DNA of 64,000 bases. Origin: Zhongshania aliphaticivorans (GTDB lineage: Bacteria; Pseudomonadota; Gammaproteobacteria; Pseudomonadales; Spongiibacteraceae). Numbering within the stretch: the first letter of the stretch is position 1; each line of letters starts with the position of its first letter. The notes under the pieces are model-generated. The model was not told the DNA's origin, searched no databases, and saw only the letters and a list, made by a program, of their open reading frames with translations. Of this stretch, positions 56,825-64,000 are shown in pieces. A program made the position numbers and the translations under genes. The DNA lies in assembly GCF_902705875.1 (NCBI RefSeq), contig NZ_CACSIK010000001.1, positions 1,233,994 through 1,297,993 on the forward strand, given 5' to 3'.

Positions 56825-58057
56825 ATGACTACTTTAGCAAATTTGAAAGAATCACCTTTAGGCCGTAGCACCAATAGTATGGGTGAACGCCTTATTGCCG
56901 CAATCGTCCTTGTGGCTCTATGCCCACTCATTTTAGCGCATATTCTTGTCCAGCTTTTACGACGTCGCGCAATGTTTGATATTCATACACTGCGCAGTGC
57001 ATCAAATGCGCCGGTACGTGGAATTTTCTTGCCAAATCGAGCAACGTTAAGCCGAGTACTATTACTGCTTAATGTTATTCGTGGTGACTTTTCTCTAGTG
57101 GGGCACCGTATAACCGCTATCGATACATCGTCGTCGCCTGCAGTGGGTGAATCGCTGCCTGGTATGTTCTCACTCTTTGAGTTACGTCGTATCTCTGGTT
57201 TAGATTTTATCGATGAAGCGGCGTGCAACCAAGAATACTGCGAAAAATCGAGTGTAAAATCTGACCTAGCTATTGTTATTAAGTCGTTATTGGCTGGGAT
57301 GTTATATAGCTCTAAGACTGAGCTTCGTGACGCCGATCGTTTTGAAATCTTTGGTGTGAATATAGATAACGTCAGCATGGATGGGGCTTTACAGCATATA
57401 GATCAAGATATTAAAGCTAATGCGCAAAAAACAATTTTCTTCGCAAACGCACACACGTTAAACCTAGCTTATAACGATCAGTTGTTTAGAAGCACCCTGA
57501 ACGACGTGGACTATGTGTTTCCTGATGGTAGCGGTATTGAAGTTGCCTGCCGCAGAACCGGAATTCGTCGCAAAGGCAATATAAACGGTACAGACATGCT
57601 GCCACTACTATGCGCGCAGCTTGCCAAGCGAGGACAAAAGATTTTCATGCTCGGCGGTGAAGAAGGTATAGCGGCGTCAGCCATGGCTGCCATGCAGCGT
57701 GGTCAGCAAAACCTTAAAAGCGCCGGCACCCGCAATGGCTTCTTTGATAAGGATGATTGCGACGACTTGATCATGCAAATTAATAACAGTGGGGCAGATA
57801 TTCTACTTGTCGGTATGGGGCAGCCGCTTCAGGAAGACTGGGTGGCAAAAAATCGTCATAAATTAACGGTGCCTGTGGTAATGGCTGTGGGTGGCTTGTT
57901 TGATTTTTATGCAGAGAAAGTATCGCGGGCACCTATTTGGCTGCGTGAGTTAGGTATGGAGTGGACATGGCGTTTGATGCAGGAGCCAGGGCGGATGTGG
58001 AAGCGTTACATTATTGGTAATCCATTATTCTTATTACGCTTGCGCAATGCGGCTTAA
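56825..58057 (+). CDS. WecG/TagA/CpsF-type glycosyltransferase with a degenerate sugar-transferase N-terminus
   Basis: 410 residues. The C-terminal part (about 172-405) is a GT26 domain with FFANAHTLNLAY, YVFPDGSGIEVACRRTG, INGTDM, VGMGQPLQEDW and AVGGLFDFYAEKVSRAP; it adds a sugar to a lipid-linked intermediate. The N-terminal part (about 18-165) resembles a bacterial polyprenyl-phosphate sugar phosphotransferase: one membrane helix (22-46), then LSRVLLLLNVIRGDFSLVGHR aligning with the DELPQLWNVLxGDMSLVGPRP block. It lacks the KFRTM segment and the Asp-Glu pair needed for catalysis, so it may only anchor or scaffold. Own sigma-54 promoter. Confidence 0.88.
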   Translation: MTTLANLKESPLGRSTNSMGERLIAAIVLVALCPLILAHILVQLLRRRAMFDIHTLRSASNAPVRGIFLPNRATLSRVLLLLNVIRGDFSLVGHRITAIDTSSSPAVGESLPGMFSLFELRRISGLDFIDEAACNQEYCEKSSVKSDLAIVIKSLLAGMLYSSKTELRDADRFEIFGVNIDNVSMDGALQHIDQDIKANAQKTIFFANAHTLNLAYNDQLFRSTLNDVDYVFPDGSGIEVACRRTGIRRKGNINGTDMLPLLCAQLAKRGQKIFMLGGEEGIAASAMAAMQRGQQNLKSAGTRNGFFDKDDCDDLIMQINNSGADILLVGMGQPLQEDWVAKNRHKLTVPVVMAVGGLFDFYAEKVSRAPIWLRELGMEWTWRLMQEPGRMWKRYIIGNPLFLLRLRNAA

Positions 58058-58071
58058 TTAACACCATGAAA

Positions 58072-58102
58072 GCAGCGCTGGTATCAGGATTACCAGCACT
58101 GC
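58072..58102 (+). terminator. Hairpin after the GT26 gene
   Basis: GCAGCGCTGGTA and TACCAGCACTGC form a 12-position stem with one mismatch around a 7-nt loop, 15 bp after the GT26 stop. No T-tract follows; weak or Rho-assisted termination is possible. Confidence 0.35.
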
Positions 58103-58203
58103 AAGTCAACTGAAAATCTAATTGCTGTTCAGTCTTGTCTTAAAAACTCCCGCTTTGCATTTCTTACTCTTTTCGCTATTACGCAAACCAATACGCAATA
58201 TGA

Positions 58204-58218
58204 TTTGCAAAATGCAAA
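58204..58218. promoter_or_regulatory. LuxO-type activator site 1 of the export operon
   Basis: TTTGC-AAAAT-GCAAA, a perfect inverted repeat; its 13-base core TTGCAAAATGCAA is an exact match to the Vibrio LuxO consensus. The centre is about 100 bp upstream of the -24 element at 58312. Confidence 0.65.
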
Positions 58219-58230
58219 TGCGTGGTGTTT

Positions 58231-58245
58231 TTCGCAAAATGCAAA
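58231..58245. promoter_or_regulatory. LuxO-type activator site 2 of the export operon
   Basis: TTCGC-AAAAT-GCAAA, one mismatch from symmetry and from the consensus, 27 bp downstream of site 1, so on nearly the same face after two and a half turns. Paired sites are usual for NtrC-type enhancers. Confidence 0.6.
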
Positions 58246-58311
58246 CTTTGTTTTGCTGTATTTTTTTATTAACTCATTGTTTTGTAAGGGTTTTAAATGG
58301 TTTTTCTGGCT

Positions 58312-58327
58312 TGGCACGACGACTGCA
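58312..58327 (+). promoter_or_regulatory. Sigma-54 (-24/-12) promoter of the export operon
   Basis: TGGCACG-ACGA-CTGCA: perfect -24 box, -12 box with one change (C for T), GG and GC 12 bp apart. About 65 bp upstream of the export lipoprotein ATG. Preceded by two LuxO-type sites. Confidence 0.8.
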
Positions 58328-58391
58328 ATTAATAGGGAAACGAGAAATGCAGTTTCTGTCTAGTGAGTGATAACCTGTTAGGAATATCAGA

Positions 58392-59687
58392 ATGATGAAT
58401 GCAAATAGCCAAAAAAATCACCAGCGTCTTCCTGTTAAACAGGTGTTTTCGGCAGTGGCTACAGGGTTATTGTTGAGCCTTGTTACTGCCTGTGCAAGCA
58501 CCCCAGAAGAGCGTCATACCCAATTTCAAATGGCCTCTACGCGAGGTGAAATGTCTATGGATACTATGGCTGAACAAGGCCCTGGGCGCTTACAGGCACA
58601 AAGCTGTACCGACAATACCACCCATTTTGAAGGCAATCATAGCAACTACTCGGTAAATGAGCCTTTACCACAAGCTTTTCGCAATCCCGGTACCCCGCGC
58701 AGTCAGCATGCCACTAGTAGTCGACTACTTCCCCTGTCGCCCGGTGATAAAATTGATATTCGCATTCACGATGGCGAAGAGTTTAGCGGTGAATACCTTG
58801 TTAACCATGACGGCAACATTGAACTGCCATATTTGTCACCCTTACATGTTGTTGGTCTGGATACCGAGGAAGTTGAATCACGTTTGAGCATGATGCTGAT
58901 TACAAAACAAATTTTCCTTGCGCACACGCTTCGAGTCAGTGTTCGTCCATTACAGTGGGCGCCCGTTATGGTATCCGTGTCTGGCGCGGTTTATGAGCCA
59001 GGTCGAGTTTTGATCAATGATCTTTTGCCTCAACAGGTTGATGAAAATAAGAACAATATCAGTGGTGATTATCCTACTAAGCGCTTTTTAAGCGAAGCAT
59101 TGCGCTCTGCAAGTGGGGTGCGTCCTGATGCACGCGTTGATAAAGTGATTTTAATTCGAGATGGTTGGCAGCAAGAGGTGAATCTTGCTGGGGTGTTTTC
59201 TGGCCACAGTGCGGCAGATGTACCCTTAATTGCAGGTGATCAAATAATTGTTCCCTCTGCAGGTTGTATGCAGGCGGAGCTGATTCGTCCAACCCAGCTA
59301 ACACCCAAAGGTATTCGAGTCTTCATATCTAACTTAACAGACAGCGCCCAGAACAACGCGGCAGCGGCTGTAGGGAAGTATGCTAGTAGTATGCCTTATG
59401 GGTCTAGATTGCTTCAGGCTGTGGTTTCAGGTAACTGCAGCGGTGGCACACGAATGACCAATGCGTCGCGTTATGCAGTGCTGGTTGGTGTTAATCCTCT
59501 AACGGGTAAAAATGAAGTTATTGAGCGAAATATTGAAGAGTTATTGCGAAACCCTGACGCACCTGGAAATAATCCTTATTTGCTTCCTAACGATACGGTA
59601 AGCTGTTACGACTCAGACATTGTTAATATACGTGATATAGCCAGAGCAATAGTAGATGTAGCATCACCCTTTTCGATTCTACGATAA
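58392..59687 (+). CDS. Polysaccharide export outer-membrane lipoprotein (Wza-like)
   Basis: 431 residues. Lipoprotein signal peptide with lipobox LVTAC, lipidated Cys34. The poly-export domain is about 115-205 (LSPGDKIDIRIHDGEEFSGEYLVNHDGNI in pieces, YLSPLHVVGLDTEEVESRL), followed by SLBB-like segments (VSVSGAVYEPGRVLI). Such proteins form the outer-membrane channel for capsule or exopolysaccharide. It is longer at the C-terminus than typical Wza partners. First gene of the operon, ATG 8 bp after AGGA; controlled by the sigma-54 promoter at 58312. Confidence 0.9.
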   Translation: MMNANSQKNHQRLPVKQVFSAVATGLLLSLVTACASTPEERHTQFQMASTRGEMSMDTMAEQGPGRLQAQSCTDNTTHFEGNHSNYSVNEPLPQAFRNPGTPRSQHATSSRLLPLSPGDKIDIRIHDGEEFSGEYLVNHDGNIELPYLSPLHVVGLDTEEVESRLSMMLITKQIFLAHTLRVSVRPLQWAPVMVSVSGAVYEPGRVLINDLLPQQVDENKNNISGDYPTKRFLSEALRSASGVRPDARVDKVILIRDGWQQEVNLAGVFSGHSAADVPLIAGDQIIVPSAGCMQAELIRPTQLTPKGIRVFISNLTDSAQNNAAAAVGKYASSMPYGSRLLQAVVSGNCSGGTRMTNASRYAVLVGVNPLTGKNEVIERNIEELLRNPDAPGNNPYLLPNDTVSCYDSDIVNIRDIARAIVDVASPFSILR

Positions 59688-59705
59688 TTGCTGGAGTAGT
59701 AATTT

Positions 59706-61112
59706 ATGACACAAGGCGTCGACCCTCAACGCGAAATACAGCTTTATAAAGAGGCTGCTGATAAGCCTCGCTGGACGCGTTATCTCATTGTCGGCGTTAT
59801 CTCATTAGTGCTTATCTGGGGTTTGGTCGGACTTTATATAAGCTCTGCCCCTGAGTATGTCAGTAATTTTGCCTTTGTTTTGCCCGGTAAATCTGGGTCA
59901 AGTAAAGTGAATTTAGAGAGCATTGGTGAGGCTAGTAGCAGTAGTACCTCGCCCTTTGGTACCAAGGGGATTAATCCTCGAGTTAATTATAAGGAAATGC
60001 TACTGAGTGCAACGGTTATCGGTGCTGCCTCAAAGTCTTTGGATATTGAATACGCAGATTTTAAGAAACCCGTCATAAAATTGGTTGATGAAACCGCCAT
60101 CATTCAAGTATCTACGAAAGCCTACAGTCCGGAATTTGCACAGCAACAAGCTGCAGCGTTGATTGAGTCATTTAATGATCGAATTGCCATGCTCCGCATG
60201 GACGAGTTAGCGAGTCGAGAGGAGGCCGTATCACAGGCTTTGTCCGTGTATAAAACGCGTTTAGAAGAGGCGCAATTAGAATTAATCGACCATAAACAAC
60301 GTTCGCAATATGTCTCTGCCCGACAATATGAAGAGTTAAGTTTACGCCTTGAACGTATAAAAGAAGATAGGGTGAGTAGTATTGCGGAACGCGATAGAGT
60401 CAGCGGTTACGTAGATCAGCTGTCTCGTAATTTGGGGATTACTCCACAGCTTGCTGCTAGCGCGTTTATACTTAATGCCGATCAACAGTTTCGTGAGAAC
60501 TTGGAAAACTATCAAAATGCTACCGCGACGCTTGCGGTGTATCGTTCAAAATGGGGCGACGCCCATCCTCAGGTTGTGCAAGAACAAGCTCGGCAAAATG
60601 GGACTTTATCAGCACTGCAAAAGCGTAGTTTTGAATTGGTGGGCCATAAAGATATGAGCACCATCAAACTCATTAATATGAATGACTCAAGCGAGCAGGG
60701 CTCATTGTTTCAAGATTTACTTGTATCATTTGCCCAAATTGAAGGCTTAATTGGAAAATTAAAACAGTTAGATATTGCCATTGCGGATCATAAAAACAAT
60801 CTTAAGCTGTTTGCTGAAGAGGCTGCTAAGCTTGAAGAGTTAGAACGTAATTATCAAATTGCTGAAGCAGTGTATACCTCCGCGGTGACTCAAATAGACA
60901 CAAGTAAGACCGATATATTTGCCTCCTATCCCTTGGTTCAAGTACTGGCGGCTCCTTCTTTGCCACAGCGGCCTGCATCACCAAACAAAATTTTAGCAAT
61001 TGTAGGTGGTGTGCTAGGAAGTGGTATGGCCCTGTTCGGACTATTCCTATTATGGAAACGCAAACAGTTAATCCAGAAAATATTATCGAAAAGTGGATTT
61101 GGTACGCTTTAA
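59706..61112 (+). CDS. Wzz/GumC-type chain-length regulator (no kinase domain)
   Basis: 468 residues with a helix near 27-48 and another near 437-457 enclosing a long periplasmic coiled-coil domain (about 160-400). The Pro-rich SLPQRPASPNK motif before the second helix is typical of polysaccharide co-polymerases. It ends at the membrane, so there is no BY-kinase domain as in Wzc; a separate kinase might be encoded outside the window. Its end overlaps the next gene by 61 bp. Confidence 0.88.
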   Translation: MTQGVDPQREIQLYKEAADKPRWTRYLIVGVISLVLIWGLVGLYISSAPEYVSNFAFVLPGKSGSSKVNLESIGEASSSSTSPFGTKGINPRVNYKEMLLSATVIGAASKSLDIEYADFKKPVIKLVDETAIIQVSTKAYSPEFAQQQAAALIESFNDRIAMLRMDELASREEAVSQALSVYKTRLEEAQLELIDHKQRSQYVSARQYEELSLRLERIKEDRVSSIAERDRVSGYVDQLSRNLGITPQLAASAFILNADQQFRENLENYQNATATLAVYRSKWGDAHPQVVQEQARQNGTLSALQKRSFELVGHKDMSTIKLINMNDSSEQGSLFQDLLVSFAQIEGLIGKLKQLDIAIADHKNNLKLFAEEAAKLEELERNYQIAEAVYTSAVTQIDTSKTDIFASYPLVQVLAAPSLPQRPASPNKILAIVGGVLGSGMALFGLFLLWKRKQLIQKILSKSGFGTL

Positions 61113-62368
61113 TTCTAACCTATCCATTTTACATGCTGGGTGCCGTTTATCTTGTTGCGCCGGTGCTCGCCTGGCTGTTAATTATGTACTGGGCCTACAA
61201 TTTTTGGTTGCCTAAACCACTGCGGGCAAAAAGTATTCAGGTAGAGCCACATCCGATCGTTATGTTGTGGCTAGCGGGCATGCTTGTCATGGAGATTGCC
61301 CTGTTAATTGGGCATATGGATTTTTATCTGGGTATTCCAGCCATGATCAAGTCCAGCATTGGTTGGGCTAAGGGCTGGGCGCTATTGGCATTATTTATAA
61401 TGATTGGCGCTACGTTACCCATACGGCCTGAGTTAGTGTACCGAGCCTGTTGTGTCATTTGTTTACATACCTTATTACTCATCCCCTTGTTTGTGGTGGC
61501 CGCGTACACTCCAATACCCGGCACGATATATATTTCACCTCTTAAAGTGATTGGTGGGCCGGGTCCGGAATTTTTTGAATTTCAGCTATACGGAATTAAT
61601 CCTGAGTCTTTGGGACCGCGCTGGCGCTTTTTTACACCGTGGGCTCCCGCGGCGGGTTTACTTGCTAACTTTTATTTTGTTTTTGCCTTAAAAGAAAAAA
61701 ATATACGCTGGCGATGGATTGGTATTCTGGGCAGTATCGCCATGGTGCTTATGTGTCAGTCTCGCGCAGGTTTAGTGGCTATGCTTTTTGTATCTCCCGC
61801 GGTATTTTTTATTTCCCGATTAAATTCTCCTGCGTTGTGGATTAGTGGCGGTGTTGGTGTATCTGCAATGGCGGTGATTGCAACACAGCTTATGGATTTT
61901 GCGGAGTCGTCAGTTGCCGAGTTCAAGGCTGCGAGAGCTGGCTCAAGTCGAGTAAGAGCCGCATTAGCTCGCATTGCTATTCAACGCTGGCGCGATGAGG
62001 CGCCGGTGTGGGGGCATGGTGTGGTAGAACGTGGCCCTCATCTCGTTGAGTATATGCCTATAGGTTCACATCACAGTTGGTATGGTCTTTTATTTGTTAA
62101 AGGTATGGTGGGTTTTTTGGCGCTGTTGATACCCATGTTGGTGACACTGGTGTTATTAGTGGCGCAAGCCCAGCATTGCCGTACGGCCCAAGCTGCACTG
62201 TCTAGTGTATTGATTTTAATTATGTTTAGTTTTGGTGAGAACTTAGAAATACTGGCCTACCTTTTTTGGCCGGCGCTAGTGATGATTGGTATTGCGTTTC
62301 GTAATGACACCCTCTCTAAGGCGATAATACTTAAGCAGCAACGAACGAGTGGTATTAACCGCGTATAA
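61052..62368 (+). CDS. O-antigen ligase/polymerase (Wzy/WaaL-type) membrane protein
   Basis: 438 residues with about ten hydrophobic helices. The family's pattern is visible: CQSRAGLVAM, then a periplasmic loop with GSSRVRAALARIAIQRWRDEAPVWGHG and GSHHSWYGLLFVKGMVGFLALL, resembling the conserved G-S-R...W...P..G.G...H-N/H-S-Y...G..G. Polymerisation or ligation of the exopolysaccharide repeat is inferred. The ATG at 61052 overlaps the Wzz-like gene by 61 bp; the N-terminus is needed for the first helix, so I keep it. Confidence 0.85.
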   Translation: METQTVNPENIIEKWIWYALILTYPFYMLGAVYLVAPVLAWLLIMYWAYNFWLPKPLRAKSIQVEPHPIVMLWLAGMLVMEIALLIGHMDFYLGIPAMIKSSIGWAKGWALLALFIMIGATLPIRPELVYRACCVICLHTLLLIPLFVVAAYTPIPGTIYISPLKVIGGPGPEFFEFQLYGINPESLGPRWRFFTPWAPAAGLLANFYFVFALKEKNIRWRWIGILGSIAMVLMCQSRAGLVAMLFVSPAVFFISRLNSPALWISGGVGVSAMAVIATQLMDFAESSVAEFKAARAGSSRVRAALARIAIQRWRDEAPVWGHGVVERGPHLVEYMPIGSHHSWYGLLFVKGMVGFLALLIPMLVTLVLLVAQAQHCRTAQAALSSVLILIMFSFGENLEILAYLFWPALVMIGIAFRNDTLSKAIILKQQRTSGINRV

Positions 62369-62381
62369 GGATATCAAAAGT

Positions 62382-63479
62382 ATGACACGATATGATGCTC
62401 TCTTGGTTGGCTATTACGGTATGCACAATACCGGAGATGATATGTTAATGGCAGCGGCTGCGGCCGGAGCCAAACGTAGTTTTGGTGCAGAAAAAATTGC
62501 CGCTACCGCAGCGCGGGGAAGTGAGATATGTACCTCATTGAATTTGACTGCAATTCAAAGTTCGGTGCAAAAGTTTAAGGGGCAAGATCGCTTGTTGAAG
62601 TATCTTGCGGCAAAGCGTAGTCAACATATTGTCATTGGTGGTGGCTCAGTTTTTCATACCGAAAAAGATATAAAGCAAAAAACGCAATACTTAAAGCTTG
62701 CCGCAAGCCAAACACATTGTGCTGTGGGGGTTGGTTTAGGGCCATTTATTAATACGGCTGCCGAACGTGCCTGCGCAACGTTTTTAAATCGGTGCACGTT
62801 TACCGGTGTGCGGGATCAGGATAGTTTTAATATTGCGCGTAGTATTGCCCCTAATGCTAATGTGGCGCTGACCTTCGATTTGGCGCCAGGAATGAGCCTA
62901 GAACCAGCGTTTAAATCTTCCCTAGCATTGCAGCGCGACAATGCGATAGGCGTAGCATTGTGTCCAGTAGAGCGCTTTAAGGGAAATGAAAAAGCAGAGC
63001 TGGATCGCAATACAGTAATTGCCGATACGCTGCGTAATTTGTACCAGCAGGAAGCCTTTGAGGTCAGACTAATAGATTTTAACGGCCACTCTGCTTTGGG
63101 AGACCATATTGTTCACCATGATCTTCTACAGAAACTAGACGGTATACCCTGCGAAATTCTCCAGTATGTTGCGGATCCGTTTTACGCCGTAAACCAGATA
63201 AGCCGTTTACGTGGCATATTGGCAATGCGTCTGCATGCCGCAGTTTTTGGTTATTTAAGCGATACCCCCGTGATTGCTTTAAATTACCACCCTAAGTGTA
63301 ATAACTGGTGTCGAGACATCGGGCAGGGAGAGGAGTTTAGTGTGGAGACAGCTAATTTAGATGCTGAAAAATTACGACAGGGCCTTGCTAAAATATTAGC
63401 GGGCAACTATAGCCACCCTGATTTACCTGTAAGTGCTGCTGCTGAAAAGGCAATGAGTAATTGGAGCCCCTTGTCATGA
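62382..63479 (+). CDS. Polysaccharide pyruvyl transferase family protein
   Basis: 365 residues from ATG 62382 (10 bp after AAGGA); an in-frame start 11 codons earlier lies inside the previous gene. N-terminal LVGYYGMHNTGDDMLMAAA and the VIGGGSVFHT segment, with C-terminal MRLHAAVFGYLSDTPVIALNYHPK, match the family that includes CsaB and WcaK-type enzymes. Adds pyruvyl ketals from PEP to sugar residues, giving the polymer negative charge. The GT2 gene starts in its stop (ATGA). Confidence 0.88.
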   Translation: MTRYDALLVGYYGMHNTGDDMLMAAAAAGAKRSFGAEKIAATAARGSEICTSLNLTAIQSSVQKFKGQDRLLKYLAAKRSQHIVIGGGSVFHTEKDIKQKTQYLKLAASQTHCAVGVGLGPFINTAAERACATFLNRCTFTGVRDQDSFNIARSIAPNANVALTFDLAPGMSLEPAFKSSLALQRDNAIGVALCPVERFKGNEKAELDRNTVIADTLRNLYQQEAFEVRLIDFNGHSALGDHIVHHDLLQKLDGIPCEILQYVADPFYAVNQISRLRGILAMRLHAAVFGYLSDTPVIALNYHPKCNNWCRDIGQGEEFSVETANLDAEKLRQGLAKILAGNYSHPDLPVSAAAEKAMSNWSPLS

Positions 63480-64000
63480 CAGCCCTAATTAGCCCACGTT
63501 ATAGTGTTGTTGTGCCGCTCTACAATAAGGCCGCTCACATCAGTGACACCATTGATTCGATCCTTTTACAAACGGTCTCAGATTTTGAAATCATTGTTGT
63601 CGATGATGGCTCCTCTGATAATGGTCCAGCCATTGTGCGTGACTATGCTCTTCGTGAAAAAAGAGTAAGGCTTATTTCTCAAGCCAATGGCGGGGTGTCT
63701 AAAGCGCGTAATACAGGAATCGCGGAAGCCAACGGTGAATATATTGCCTTTTTAGATGGGGATGATCTCTGGGCGCCACATTTATTGTCCGAGTTTGATG
63801 CATTGCTAAGCGCTTTCCCGCACTGCGGGGCATATTCAACGGCCTATGCTCATCGTTATTTACACGGTGATGATCAGGTTATTGAGCCTAAATTTAGTTT
63901 TTCTCAGCGACGCAAAGTGCATTTTGAATATGATTTCTTTGGCGTGGCCAGCCGTGGTGAATTACCTATAATGCCTTCCTGTGCCTGTGTGCCAGCTAAG
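63476..64000 (+). CDS. Family 2 glycosyltransferase (partial, runs off window)
   Basis: The first 175 codons of a GT-A glycosyltransferase, open to the window edge. SVVVPLYNKAAHI, IIVVDDGSSDNGP, the GGVSKARNTGI block and the FLDGDDLW DxD motif (nucleotide-sugar/metal) are all present. Overlaps the pyruvyl transferase by 4 bp (ATGA), so same operon. The C-terminal acceptor-binding part is missing. Confidence 0.92.
   Translation, partial: MTALISPRYSVVVPLYNKAAHISDTIDSILLQTVSDFEIIVVDDGSSDNGPAIVRDYALREKRVRLISQANGGVSKARNTGIAEANGEYIAFLDGDDLWAPHLLSEFDALLSAFPHCGAYSTAYAHRYLHGDDQVIEPKFSFSQRRKVHFEYDFFGVASRGELPIMPSCACVPAK

Noticed and set aside
58122..58370. 82-codon + strand frame before the export operon
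   Set aside because: It lies exactly over the activator sites and sigma-54 promoter and has no family signature; treated as non-coding regulatory DNA.

Overview
The window looks like the chromosome of a marine-type gammaproteobacterium. The order mtaD-ubiG-mupP-yciK / gyrA-serC-pheA-hisC-tyrA-aroA-cmk-rpsA-ihfB is the one known from Pseudomonas and relatives. The moderate base composition, free-standing tyrA and aroA (fused in Pseudomonas), many TonB/BCCT-type transport genes and LuxO-like regulation suggest a cellvibrionad/Spongiibacteraceae-like lineage. That placement is inference from content only; no 16S gene is present.

Layout: (1) 0-20 kb is dense housekeeping: a leftward mtaD-ubiG-mupP-yciK operon, gyrA, the serine/aromatic amino acid operon, cmk, rpsA, ihfB, lapAB, pyrF, a DHH phosphoesterase and an SLC13-type permease. 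(2) 20-26.3 kb holds a small secreted protein, a porin plus BCCT transporter pair, and a leftward DUF294/CBS/cNMP protein with a DEDDh exonuclease. (3) 26.5-38 kb holds tRNA-Asn, uvrB, tRNA-Val, a DUF2780 protein, the classic thrS-infC(ATT start)-rpmI-rplT / pheS-pheT-ihfA-merR block, and tRNA-Pro(GGG). (4) 38-48 kb is an accessory block directly downstream of tRNA-Pro: an unrecognised secreted protein, a TonB-dependent receptor, a secreted beta-propeller-like protein, a Crp/Fnr regulator and two tandem copies of one IS3-family element. A degenerate copy of the tRNA-Pro 3' end lies at its far edge, so it may be a decayed tRNA-targeted island. (5) 48.8-64 kb is a signalling and exopolysaccharide region: a LuxO-like sigma-54 activator, a receiver-Hpt protein, two hybrid histidine kinases, a glycosyltransferase with a degenerate sugar-phosphotransferase-like N-terminus, and an export/polymerisation operon (Wza-like, Wzz-like, Wzy/WaaL-like, pyruvyl transferase, GT2) that runs off the window end.

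The most interesting proposal is that region 5 is one circuit. Both polysaccharide transcription units start with a good -24/-12 (sigma-54) promoter. Each has, 65-115 bp upstream, one or two inverted repeats of the form TTYGC-N5-GCRAA, matching or nearly matching the site known for Vibrio LuxO (TTGCAWWWTGCAA). A third perfect site lies in the divergent intergenic region between the receiver-Hpt/LuxO-like operon and the first hybrid kinase. The kinases, the Hpt protein and the LuxO-like regulator would form a phosphorelay that directly switches exopolysaccharide genes. The sequence elements are read directly; the wiring is inference.
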